From Fibrobacter sp. UWB11 (GTDB lineage Bacteria > Fibrobacterota > Fibrobacteria > Fibrobacterales > Fibrobacteraceae): a stretch of DNA of 64,000 bases. The notes under the pieces are model-generated. The model searched no databases. It was not told the origin of the DNA and saw only the letters and a list, made by a program, of their open reading frames with translations. Location of the stretch: assembly GCF_900143015.1 (NCBI RefSeq), contig NZ_FSRT01000001.1:1736001-1800000 (forward strand), written 5' to 3'. The position numbers and the translations under genes were made by a program. Positions 1-7,548 of this stretch are shown piece after piece (positions within the stretch are counted from its first letter, which is position 1; every line of letters starts with the position of its first letter).

Positions 1-356
1 ACGATTCCACCCTCTACACGTGCAATTCTATCGAAAGCGCACAGAGCCTTTTGGAATCTGCACTCATCATCGGTCAATCACCGGCGCTCATCATCTTTGA
101 TCATGCGAACCATGCGACCGAGAAGAACCTTGCATTCAGCAAGGAACTCCACAACGGCATACCGGAATCGTGGATTATCGAAATCATTCCAGACGACATG
201 CCGCTCCCCGAAGATTCCAGAGACGAAAGCACGTTCTGGATCAGGCGCCCTGTAAGCGAAGAAGAATGGTGCGCCACGCTCGAAAACGTTCTGCACAAGA
301 ACGGTTGTCCGCAATGGGCCAAGTGGACCCAGCACAAGAGCTACAGAGGATTTTAA
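1..356 (+). CDS. receiver-like domain protein, 5' end outside window
   Basis: The reading frame is open from base 3 to the stop at 354-356 and has no start in the window, so the gene begins upstream. The visible ~117 residues resemble the second half of a response-regulator receiver fold. A hydrophobic strand ends in an Asp (LIIFDHAN), a helix follows, then a strand (WIIEIIPDD), and then FWIRRPVSEEEW, where receiver domains usually have Lys-Pro. Here Arg-Pro replaces it, so phosphorylation is doubtful and a pseudo-receiver is possible. It lies 15 bp upstream of a TIM-barrel protein gene on the same strand and may be co-transcribed with it. Function unknown; the fold assignment is by eye. Confidence 0.55.
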   Translation, partial: DSTLYTCNSIESAQSLLESALIIGQSPALIIFDHANHATEKNLAFSKELHNGIPESWIIEIIPDDMPLPEDSRDESTFWIRRPVSEEEWCATLENVLHKNGCPQWAKWTQHKSYRGF

Positions 357-371
357 CAGAGGTTTTTAACC

Positions 372-1358
372 GTGATTAAAGGCGTCAGCTATTTTGGTGT
401 GCGCTCTCCAGAGCTCGCACGCATCGACCTTGTACATATAAAAGAAGCAGGATTCAACGCTGTGCTCCACACATGGAGCGAAGAAGACCTGCAATACTAT
501 TACGACACCATGAAGCAAATCGTGAACGAGTCTGCCGCAATGGGCCTTAGCGTTTATGTGAACCCGTGGGGTGTCGGTCGAGTTTTTGGCGGAGAAGCTT
601 ATTCGGAACTCACAGCCAGAAATCACGATATGTGCCAAGTGGCGCTCGACGGAAAGCCGAAAGTGGCGGCCTGCCCGAACCATCCGGAATTCAGAGCGTT
701 CATGCACAAGTGGATTGCAACGGTTTGCGATACGAACGTTTCTACAATCTTTTGGGACGAGCCGCATTTTTACTTTGAAAAGGGCGGGCTCAGCAACTGG
801 AGCTGCCGTTGCGAAAAATGCCGCCATTTATTTAGAACAAAGTTCGGGTACGAAATGCCCGCCGAGCTTACGGATGACGTAAAGCAGTTCCGCGAAGAAA
901 GTTTGATTGAATTCTTGGACGAGATGACGAAAGACGTTCACGACCGCGGCAAACGCAACTGCGTTTGCATGCTCCCGCCGTGGTTCCCGGCGGGGCTCGA
1001 CGACTGGGGACGCGTCGCCAGTCTCGCCGCGGTCGATGAAATCGCGAGCGACCCGTACTGGGAACGGGGAGCGAGCGAAGAGTGGGTTCGCGAAAAATAT
1101 CGCGAAACCGCAAACAAGCTTGTGGAAGTCGCGGCCCGCTACGGGAAATCCGTACAGATGTGGATCAAGGCGTACCAAATTGAAGCGGGCCGAGAAAACG
1201 ACCTCGCCATCGCTGTCGAAGAAAGCCGTGCCGCAGGCATCAAGAACATCTTTGCATGGAGCTACCGCGGTACAGAAACCTTAAGCTGGCTCAAAAGCGA
1301 CAACCCGGATGATGTCGCGAGAGTTTTCCGCCGCGCCGTTGGTGCCACGAAGCCCTAA
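372..1358 (+). CDS. TIM-barrel glycoside-hydrolase-like protein
   Basis: A 328-residue protein with GTG start preceded by AGAGG. It opens with MIKGVSYFGVRSPE, runs through HIKEAGFNAVLHTWSEED and carries a cluster FWDEPHFYF followed by a Cys-rich segment (SCRCEKCRHLF, about residues 140-150). The arrangement of an acidic pair after a beta strand and a C-x-C-x2-C segment is seen in many glycosidase-like TIM barrels; the Cys could bind a metal. There is no signal peptide, so it is probably cytoplasmic. Substrate cannot be named. It follows the receiver-like gene closely and ends in a clear terminator. Catalytic function is inference. Confidence 0.6.
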   Translation: MIKGVSYFGVRSPELARIDLVHIKEAGFNAVLHTWSEEDLQYYYDTMKQIVNESAAMGLSVYVNPWGVGRVFGGEAYSELTARNHDMCQVALDGKPKVAACPNHPEFRAFMHKWIATVCDTNVSTIFWDEPHFYFEKGGLSNWSCRCEKCRHLFRTKFGYEMPAELTDDVKQFREESLIEFLDEMTKDVHDRGKRNCVCMLPPWFPAGLDDWGRVASLAAVDEIASDPYWERGASEEWVREKYRETANKLVEVAARYGKSVQMWIKAYQIEAGRENDLAIAVEESRAAGIKNIFAWSYRGTETLSWLKSDNPDDVARVFRRAVGATKP

Positions 1359-1401
1359 CAATATTCCAATCCCCTTGCACTAAAAAAGGTTATATACAGA
1401 A

Positions 1402-1429
1402 AAAGCTCCCGTTTCACGGGAGCCTTTTT
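1402..1429 (+). terminator. rho-independent terminator
   Basis: Perfect 7-bp stem GCTCCCG/CGGGAGC (1405-1411 with 1417-1423), loop TTTCA, flanked by AAAA and TTTTT. It ends the transcript of the glycosidase-like gene and could also act on the opposite strand for efp. Confidence 0.85.
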
Positions 1430-1434
1430 CACTA

Positions 1435-1551
1435 GCATAAGAGCCGAGCGGTCTTATAGTGAGCAACAAACGCCCGGTATTAACCGAGCGTGGTTGCGAG
1501 AGCGAGGCGAAGACGGAGTCCCCGCCTTGCATAAGAGCCGAGCGGTCTTAT
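1435..1551. repeat. stop-codon-abutting 92-bp repeat, copy 1, with extra end duplication
   Basis: The core 1459-1550 matches 51053-51144 over 92 bp with only five differences, all inside one hairpin (stem arms 1471-1477 and 1484-1490 around TATTAA). The 23-bp end of the unit is also present a second time: 1435-1457 and 1529-1551 are perfect direct repeats, as if a second unit had been joined and truncated by the terminator. The gene-proximal end touches the efp stop codon (1551-1553). No coding potential seen. Confidence 0.85.
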
Positions 1552-2135
1552 TACTTTGCGCGTTCGAGGTAAGAACCGTCGCGGGTATCCACGCGGATCT
1601 TGGTGTTGTTTTCGATGAAGAGCGGAATCATCACCTTGGCGCCAGTTTCGAGAGTAGCTTCACGCATCACGTTACCGCTAGTGTTGCCCTGAACTGCCGG
1701 AGGAGCGTCAACGATCATCAAGTCAACGAAGGTCGGCGGGATAACTTCGATCGGAAGTGTAGCCATCGTCTTCGGATCCTTCCACCAAGTGACTTCGACA
1801 GTAGCGCCATCGAGGAGCCAAACTTCGCAGCCATTGAGAGCTTCCTTGGAGATTTCTTCAGTTTCCTGAGTTTCGCTGTTGAGGAAGTACCAAGTAGAAC
1901 CGTCGTTGTAGAGGTAGGTCATTTCGGTGTAGGTCACATCAGCTTCTTCCACCGTATCACCGCTCTTCCAGGTGCGTTCGAGAGTACGGCCAGTCACCAA
2001 GTTCTTGATACGAACGCGGTTGAAAGCCTGACCCTTACCCGGCTTCACAAACTGGTTTTCGATGATTTCATACGGCTGACCATCAACCATGATTTTCAAT
2101 TTTTTACGGAATTCGTTGGTGCTTACAGTACCCAT
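1551..2135 (-). CDS. efp: elongation factor P
   Basis: A 194-residue protein of standard EF-P length. The N-terminal KOW-like domain carries the exposed loop KPGKGQ with Lys34, the residue that is beta-lysylated in many bacteria to let EF-P relieve ribosomes stalled at polyproline stretches. Two OB-fold domains follow, ending in VDTRDGSYLERAK, typical of the family. The ATG start is preceded by AGAGGA. The divergently transcribed neighbour is an EpmB-type aminomutase, so the Lys34 modification pathway is probably present. The stop codon is contacted directly by the 92-bp repeat. Confidence 0.97.
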   Translation of the reverse strand: MGTVSTNEFRKKLKIMVDGQPYEIIENQFVKPGKGQAFNRVRIKNLVTGRTLERTWKSGDTVEEADVTYTEMTYLYNDGSTWYFLNSETQETEEISKEALNGCEVWLLDGATVEVTWWKDPKTMATLPIEVIPPTFVDLMIVDAPPAVQGNTSGNVMREATLETGAKVMIPLFIENNTKIRVDTRDGSYLERAK

Positions 2136-2176
2136 ATTATCCTCTTTTGGTTTTTGATTCTAAATTTAGCAATATA

Positions 2177-3145
2177 ATGGAAAATTCTGTTAAAACTTTC
2201 ACGCATATTTCTGATTTTTTAGACTATTTGGGCAAAGATTTTACAGGTTTGACAAGCGAAATGCAAGCAAACCTAGACCACAACCCTTCGTTTGCCTTTA
2301 ACTGTTCCAAGCATTACGCCGACCTTATCAAGAAATCAAACGAGCCCGTCAAACTGCTACGCGAGGTTCTACCTTCTACAGACGAACTCACGGATGCTCC
2401 GGGATTCGTCGATGATCCCGTTGGAGACCTCCCTGCGGGCAAGTCCGAATGCATTTTGCAAAAGTACGAGAACCGCGCCCTTATCGTTTCGACATCAGCC
2501 TGCGGTGTGCGTTGCCGTTTCTGTTTCAGGCGCAACTACCCCTTCCAGGACACACAGAATATTGCAAGTGAAGTTTCGAACTGGCTGGACGTTCATACAA
2601 ACATTTGGGAAGTCATTCTTTCGGGCGGAGACCCGCTCACACTTGGGCCAGGGCCGTTCCGCGACCTTGTGGAAGCAATTGCATTCCACCCTTCCGTCAC
2701 GACACTCCGCATCCACACAAGACTCCCCGTGATGCGTCCCGACCTTGTAATGCAGCATTTTGAACTTTTGCGTGAACTCCCCGCACGATTCAATTGCGTA
2801 CTCGTGGTGCACGTGAACCATCCCGACGAACTCGATGAAAAATCTGCCGCCGTCTTTGCGCAGCTCAAATTTAGCGGTTGGACGCTTTTAAACCAGAGCG
2901 TGATGCTGAAAGGCGTGAACGACGATGCAGAAACGTTGGAACGTTTGTGCCGCAAGCTTTTTGAACAAGGTGTACTCCCCTACTATTTGCATCAACTCGA
3001 CCATGCAAAGGGGGTCGCCCATTTTGAAATCAGTGATGAACACGCCCGCGAACTCATCGCGCAAATACGCAAAAAACTCCCCGGCTACCTCGTACCGAAA
3101 CTCGTTCGTGAGATTGCCGGGGAAAAGAGCAAAACGCCCGTTTAA
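2177..3145 (+). CDS. epmB: EF-P (R)-beta-lysylation aminomutase, radical SAM
   Basis: About 322 residues from ATG 2177; an in-frame TTG at 2147 would add ten residues and neither start has a good ribosome site. The radical-SAM cluster motif CGVRCRFC (C-x3-C-x2-C) sits in TSACGVRCRFCFRR, followed by SGGDPL, and the end GYLVPKLVREIAGEKSKTP matches EpmB closely. EpmB turns L-alpha-lysine into (R)-beta-lysine, which EpmA attaches to EF-P. The gene is divergent from efp with only ~40 bp between starts. EpmA is not in this window. The 3' end overlaps the convergent barrel gene by 4 bp. Confidence 0.93.
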   Translation: MENSVKTFTHISDFLDYLGKDFTGLTSEMQANLDHNPSFAFNCSKHYADLIKKSNEPVKLLREVLPSTDELTDAPGFVDDPVGDLPAGKSECILQKYENRALIVSTSACGVRCRFCFRRNYPFQDTQNIASEVSNWLDVHTNIWEVILSGGDPLTLGPGPFRDLVEAIAFHPSVTTLRIHTRLPVMRPDLVMQHFELLRELPARFNCVLVVHVNHPDELDEKSAAVFAQLKFSGWTLLNQSVMLKGVNDDAETLERLCRKLFEQGVLPYYLHQLDHAKGVAHFEISDEHARELIAQIRKKLPGYLVPKLVREIAGEKSKTPV

Positions 3146-3948
3146 AACCAGTAGCCGATGCCGAGCTGGATTTTGTTTATCAAGAAATACGAACCCACTT
3201 CAATTTTTTGGATATAATCAAAATCCTTCTCATTGATGGTCTCCCCCGTCTCCGGATTGAGATAAGTCTTCCACGCAGTAACAGTATAACTGCTACAGCT
3301 CTTATCAATAGACACAAGATCCGTCAATTGGAACGACAAATGGGCATCAATGAAAAAGCCCGATGAAAAAACGTGCCCGAAACCTACAGATAAGCCAGCT
3401 CCAGCAATGCGGTCTTCTTGGCATTTATCTTCACGAATTTCTCTATCAAAGTAGTCTTTTTTCCGCATGAGTTTAAAATCAAAAACAGGCCCCGCCTCGA
3501 AATAGAGAATATTCGGAATATGAAATTGCACCAACATCGGGATTTCTAGATAAAGCAAATAGTCTTTATTTGAACCGGACCAAAAACATTCACTACGAGA
3601 CGAACCTTCTACATCTAGATCAATTACTGTATTTTCCGTTTCACATCCCAAAAATTGGTGATCTGAACCAAAATAGCGGTAATCCACGCCCACACTAGAA
3701 TGGAGCGAAAACCGAGGTGAAATACGGTACAACACATCAAACGAAAGCGTTCCGCCATACCCCACCCCATCGGCATAAATCCCCCAAGGAGCATCGGTAA
3801 CTTCGTTAACTTTGTTTACGCCAGCGTGAACGCCCAAACGCAGAGGTTTATCCGCCGCATCAGTCGCAAAACCGGAAGCGTAAACAAGCAACGGCATGGA
3901 AGCCAACAGGGTCACCACCAATTTGCCCATTCTATTTTTTAACCACAT
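3142..3948 (-). CDS. outer-membrane beta-barrel protein
   Basis: A 268-residue protein with ATG start and a strong site (AGGAGG). A signal peptide covers roughly residues 1-27 (hydrophobic core VVTLLASMPLLVYASG). The rest alternates hydrophobic and polar residues in strand-like segments such as GYGGTLSFDVLYRISPRFSLHSS and ends in the aromatic C-terminus IGYWF, as expected for a barrel recognised by the Bam machinery. Four Cys lie in extracellular-loop-like segments. Ligand unknown. It follows the TIGR02147-lipoprotein pair on the same strand. Confidence 0.75.
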   Translation of the reverse strand: MWLKNRMGKLVVTLLASMPLLVYASGFATDAADKPLRLGVHAGVNKVNEVTDAPWGIYADGVGYGGTLSFDVLYRISPRFSLHSSVGVDYRYFGSDHQFLGCETENTVIDLDVEGSSRSECFWSGSNKDYLLYLEIPMLVQFHIPNILYFEAGPVFDFKLMRKKDYFDREIREDKCQEDRIAGAGLSVGFGHVFSSGFFIDAHLSFQLTDLVSIDKSCSSYTVTAWKTYLNPETGETINEKDFDYIQKIEVGSYFLINKIQLGIGYWF

Positions 3949-3973
3949 ATTTTCCTCCTAACACAATTTATTT

Positions 3974-4966
3974 TCATTTTTTTTCAATGCCTTGGATTCT
4001 GTTAATACAAGAACCGAATTCCTCGTAATTGTTATTTTTATAGTTCCATACATAAGTATCAAAGCTATACCAATAAGTGCTATACAGATACTCTTCAAAT
4101 TCTTCACGGCATAATTCTTGAAAAGAACTCTTTTTCTCACGGAAGTGCCATTGACAGGTGGCGTCACCAGACGAGAGACTCACAACCGCAGAATCAGACC
4201 TACTGACATAATCAACATTCAAAGTCCAGGATCTACCTTCATACGTAAAAGTCATGTTTCTATTTGTTTTATTATTAATAACAAAGTTATCTTGAGTAGT
4301 CCAATATTCCAAATCCATTGAATGCGCAAATATATCAGCTTGACTCAATACTGAATAATCAATCCGCGGTTTTCTATCAATAAAAGAAAAGAGATTATAA
4401 ACAAAACCTGAACTCATATAATCAAAATTATCTTGAGATTCACGGAATTCTATTTTATCGCCATCAATTTGAATAAACGTCGTTACGCCATCATCCCAAC
4501 ATACAAGATCACCTTGAAATGAAACACACGGAGACACCATCCAAATGCCATCTAGCACACCATTAGTTCCTCCGACAAAAAAGAACGATGTATAAGTAGG
4601 CAAACCTGTATCATGATTTATAGAAGAATCCGTAAGAACAAGAGTATCGCCCTTGAAACTGCAATAATATTTTATCGTATCTCCCCAATAGAATGATTCA
4701 TCCCATTTAAATACACTATCTTTCTTAACGCATGCACCAATCTGTTCGTGAATAATAGTTATCGTGCTTTCCGTTTCGCCTACATCCACTTTTCCAATCT
4801 GAGTGGTGCGAGCCGCAGCAAATTGACTTTCTAAATTAATATCAATTGAGTTATTTGTTTCTAAAGAATTTCCATCTTCGGTAAAGCCAGCACACCCTGC
4901 AAAAACAATTAAGCAAGCAAAGCAAATTGACAAAACACTTTGTATAGAGTATTTATTCTTTTTCAT
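3974..4966 (-). CDS. hypothetical lipoprotein
   Basis: About 330 residues. An N-terminal membrane segment ends in a lipobox (VFAGC), so the mature protein is probably lipid-anchored. The remainder is beta-rich and has no family I recognise. The first ATG (4972) directly follows the AAGGTGG site, with no spacing; the second ATG (4966) has a normal 6-nt spacing and is preferred. The start lies inside the upstream TIGR02147 gene, so translation is probably coupled. The region is more AT-rich than its neighbours. A role in envelope or surface binding is only inferred. Confidence 0.75.
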   Translation of the reverse strand: MKKNKYSIQSVLSICFACLIVFAGCAGFTEDGNSLETNNSIDINLESQFAAARTTQIGKVDVGETESTITIIHEQIGACVKKDSVFKWDESFYWGDTIKYYCSFKGDTLVLTDSSINHDTGLPTYTSFFFVGGTNGVLDGIWMVSPCVSFQGDLVCWDDGVTTFIQIDGDKIEFRESQDNFDYMSSGFVYNLFSFIDRKPRIDYSVLSQADIFAHSMDLEYWTTQDNFVINNKTNRNMTFTYEGRSWTLNVDYVSRSDSAVVSLSSGDATCQWHFREKKSSFQELCREEFEEYLYSTYWYSFDTYVWNYKNNNYEEFGSCINRIQGIEKK

Positions 4967-5786
4967 TTTCATCCACCTTTTTGCTCAATGGAAAGAGCTG
5001 TAAATTCATTCGATAAACGCGGTCGTAACTTTTCACGTTAGACACAATTTCTGCAACTTTTTTGCGGAAAGCATCAAGTTCACAAGCCAAGCGTTCATAC
5101 GCTTCACGGTCTAGCCCCATCGTCATTCCAGAGATGTGGCGGTAATCGCGCGTATAACGTTCTAAAGCATCAGCAGCTAGTTGCGCATACTGCTTTTGCA
5201 TACTGACAACCGTTGCCGACACCATTTCGCGGGTACTTGAAACACCTTCACTCGTTTGATGATAATTTCCACATTCGTCTTTTTTCAAGAGGCCAAGCGA
5301 TTCCTGAAGTTCCAAAGATTCGCGAGCGTCTGCAGCAGAAATTGCAGGGACAAGCGCATGCCCCATTTCAAGCGGAGTTGCGCCCTTCATAATCGGGGCA
5401 AGTTCCCTCAACGCGGGATTTGTCCACGACGAAAAATACGCGAACGACTTCGCTTCCAGAAATTCCACGCGATTTTCTTGCGCAATCTTCATCATTTTTT
5501 CAAACGATGAACTGCGAACTTCAGGTTGTTGCGAATCGCAGAACGAAACCATCAAGCGGAAATATTCAGCCTGTTCCCCAGACAAATTCATCGCAGGCAA
5601 GACCTTTTCTACTGCCACTTTCGAGAGTCGGGTTTTACCGTCACAGACAAGCTTTAAAAATCCCGAAGAAGAAAAACCAGCCTGCTTGGCAAATTCGCGC
5701 CAAGTGAACGCGGAACATCTTTTACGACTCTCGTAAAAGTCTCGAATGTACTCGCGGTAGTTTCTGTATTCAAAAACGGATTTCAT
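4953..5786 (-). CDS. TIGR02147/DUF4423 family protein, probable HTH regulator
   Basis: 277 residues. It opens FEYRNYREYIRDFYESRK, the signature of the Fibrobacter second paralogous family. Residues ~27-60 (FTWREFAKQAGFSSSGFLKL and following) read as a helix-turn-helix. The C-terminal part is helical (DUF4423-like) and ends in RMNLQLFPLSKK, nearly shared with the second member at 54322-55272 (LGMQLFPLSD). The family is named as a Fibrobacter expansion; a regulatory role is inferred from the HTH. The 3' end overlaps the downstream lipoprotein gene, the same arrangement as in the second copy. Confidence 0.85.
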   Translation of the reverse strand: MKSVFEYRNYREYIRDFYESRKRCSAFTWREFAKQAGFSSSGFLKLVCDGKTRLSKVAVEKVLPAMNLSGEQAEYFRLMVSFCDSQQPEVRSSSFEKMMKIAQENRVEFLEAKSFAYFSSWTNPALRELAPIMKGATPLEMGHALVPAISAADARESLELQESLGLLKKDECGNYHQTSEGVSSTREMVSATVVSMQKQYAQLAADALERYTRDYRHISGMTMGLDREAYERLACELDAFRKKVAEIVSNVKSYDRVYRMNLQLFPLSKKVDENEKE

Positions 5787-5877
5787 TTTTACATGTAACC
5801 TTTACACCAATAAAGATAAATTACGCAACCCAATAATTCAACATTGATGAAACAAATTTTTCAAATTTTATAAAATT

Positions 5878-5909
5878 TTAGCAATTTTTGTTAAAAATTA
5901 GCAATTTTT
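5878..5909. promoter_or_regulatory. 12-bp direct repeats, possible operator
   Basis: TTAGCAATTTTT occurs at 5878-5889 and 5898-5909, a 20-bp offset (about two helical turns), roughly 90-125 bp upstream of the TIGR02147 gene. The surrounding 5787-5930 is very AT-rich. A binding site is inference. Confidence 0.4.
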
Positions 5910-5935
5910 AGTCACTCATAAGAAACATCGCGTTT

Positions 5936-6017
5936 CATAAAGGCGATGCCCGTTCAAGGCGGGCATGACAAAATAATTCGTGAAATTACTGGATCCTTCG
6001 CCCTGCTCAGGATGACG
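5936..6017. repeat. two palindromic intergenic repeats
   Basis: The first contains GCCCG-loop-CGGGC (5948-5964) in an AGGCGATGCC...GGCATGACA frame; the second, 5991-6017, is GGATCCTTCG...CTCAGGATGACG. Relatives of the second lie at 7349-7372, 50988-51014 and 63842-63882. Both sit just past the stop of the 6018-7079 gene. Confidence 0.7.
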
Positions 6018-7079
6018 TCAAGAACACGCGAGTACGGATTCGATAAACTTCCTTTCTAGGAAATCATCAAATGACGTCGGTGCCATCACACGTAAATTAT
6101 CGCCTTTGCTATACACCAAGCAATTTCCTTCAAGCCCGCCATACCATTTCATCCCCTTGAATACAAGAGTCATCCAGTCATCGACGGCGTAATCAATGGC
6201 ATCGTATTCGGTCTCGGTTGCGACATCCTCACCATTGAGGTACGGGTGGAAAAGTGCGGCATTATACTTGGGCTTGAATTTTTCGGTAAAAACGTTCTCG
6301 GCCGCCACTGCAAGCAAATCGATTGAAGGCAAGGCAAGACCGTTTAAAGGGAGTTGAAATTCATTAATCGAAACCGCATTGCCGATCAAAAGGCTATTAT
6401 CCCGTTCTTCCACATCAAAGAACAGAAATACAACGTCATTGCAGATATCCTCGCAATCTTCAATTTCAGATTCGAGCATATCAAGGATTGTCTCGCGTGC
6501 ATGGCGCGTTTCTGCATTTTTAACAACAGGACGCACCACCTTCCCGATAAACATCGGTTCGTAATTCCAAAGGAAACACTTGGTTTTATCCAAATTCGGA
6601 ATTCGAATCAACCGATTCGAATAAAGGTACAAAAGTCTTTCGGGCGTCAGCCACGCCACAAAGGAGTCTTCGTCCAAGCACTTTTTCAGTTCCTTGTCGC
6701 TAGCCTTTTCAAAGAACGCCGTATCAACTTCATAGAATTTTATTCCATGAGTTTTTGCAACAATTTCATCTTTAGCGAGAACATGCGGTGCGTCAGTACC
6801 AACATCGACTACAAGCGTTTTCTTTTCACTCGGCTTAAAAAGCGGTTCATCGGTAGGGATAGAAACGCTTACGCGACCACATTCGCTCACGAGGTCAAAA
6901 TCAATTTTACGCCCCGCAAATTTCACATTGCAAAAATCAACGCGGGGCTTTTTAGCAACCATATAGACGCGTGCTTTAGCAAGCGATTTACGATAGTCGA
7001 CATCGCTTTTAGCCCACGTAATATCGCAGAAAGCTAAAGGGCTACACGCCAACTTCAATGTCGTAGAAATCACTTTCAT
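6018..7079 (-). CDS. hypothetical protein
   Basis: About 353 residues from ATG 7079, preceded by GAGG; an upstream in-frame TTG (7112) is less likely. No signal peptide or transmembrane segment is evident, so it is probably cytoplasmic. The sequence is rich in acidic residues, with segments such as FLFFDVEERDNSLLIGNAVS and AIDYAVDDWMTLVFKGMKWY, and has no motif I recognise. It stands alone between an AT-rich regulatory region and a repeat-rich gap. Function unknown. Confidence 0.65.
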   Translation of the reverse strand: MKVISTTLKLACSPLAFCDITWAKSDVDYRKSLAKARVYMVAKKPRVDFCNVKFAGRKIDFDLVSECGRVSVSIPTDEPLFKPSEKKTLVVDVGTDAPHVLAKDEIVAKTHGIKFYEVDTAFFEKASDKELKKCLDEDSFVAWLTPERLLYLYSNRLIRIPNLDKTKCFLWNYEPMFIGKVVRPVVKNAETRHARETILDMLESEIEDCEDICNDVVFLFFDVEERDNSLLIGNAVSINEFQLPLNGLALPSIDLLAVAAENVFTEKFKPKYNAALFHPYLNGEDVATETEYDAIDYAVDDWMTLVFKGMKWYGGLEGNCLVYSKGDNLRVMAPTSFDDFLERKFIESVLACS

Positions 7080-7548
7080 CACGGCCTCGCTAAAACACCC
7101 ACATCGAGGCAAAACATAAAACTTTTATAAGAAATAACTTAATATGCAGGACGTATATTTATACGTTAAATATCTCACAAAATAAGGATTCTTTACAAAA
7201 AATGGCGAAACCGAAGTTTCGCCGCATTTCTATTTACAAAATGTGAAACACGCTTGACAAACGAGAAATTATGGATGGGGCATGCCCCAACCTCTTTGGC
7301 TCGGTCTTATCCATACGAGTATGGCTGTGACTCTCGCCTTATGAGGTTGTCTTCGCTTCGCTCAGAATGACGTAATAAAAAAGGCGATGCCGTCCCCATA
7401 CGCGGATCATGACCACGTAAGAACTAAAGTTCTAAGTGGTCAAAGAGAACGGAGTCCGGCATGACAATAAAGATAAAGCCCGCTTTCGCGGGCATGACAA
7501 GTTCGGCAATTCTCGCGCTTTTCAACCGCGACGATTCTCGCGACCTTA
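7080..7548. other. 469-bp gap rich in nested palindromes
   Basis: No gene seen. It holds an 8-bp stem GGCGAAAC/GTTTCGCC (7204-7223) that on the minus strand closes a C(TTCG)G loop and is followed by a T run; a GGGGCATGCCCC palindrome (7277-7288); a CTTCGCTTCGCTCAGAATGACG repeat near 7350; an AAGAACT/AGTTCTA palindrome around 7410-7440 nested in a larger GACCAC/GTGGTC pair; and the hisB terminator at 7478-7493. Confidence 0.7.
7474..7497 (-). terminator. terminator after hisB
   Basis: On the minus strand a 6-bp stem GCCCGC/GCGGGC with GAAA loop (7478-7493) is followed by TTTATCTTT. It lies 55 bp past the hisB stop and is built on a palindromic repeat ending in GGCATGACA. Confidence 0.65.

Noticed and set aside
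1459-1550. 92-bp repeat as a small group II intron (it starts GTGAG)
   Set aside because: Far too short, no domain V-like hairpin near the 3' end, and it lies outside coding sequence.
1459-1550. 92-bp repeat as an integron attC site
   Set aside because: No RYYYAAC/GTTRRRY core pair at the ends and no cassette or integrase nearby, although the hairpin architecture first suggested it.
2173-2178. TATAAT before epmB as its -10 box
   Set aside because: It overlaps the preferred ATG (2177), so a start downstream of it could not include the start codon; more likely chance in AT-rich DNA.
7080-7548. tRNA or structured RNA gene in the longest gene-free gap
   Set aside because: No cloverleaf, T-loop (GTTCRA) or CCA-like end found; the hairpins are explained by repeats and a terminator.
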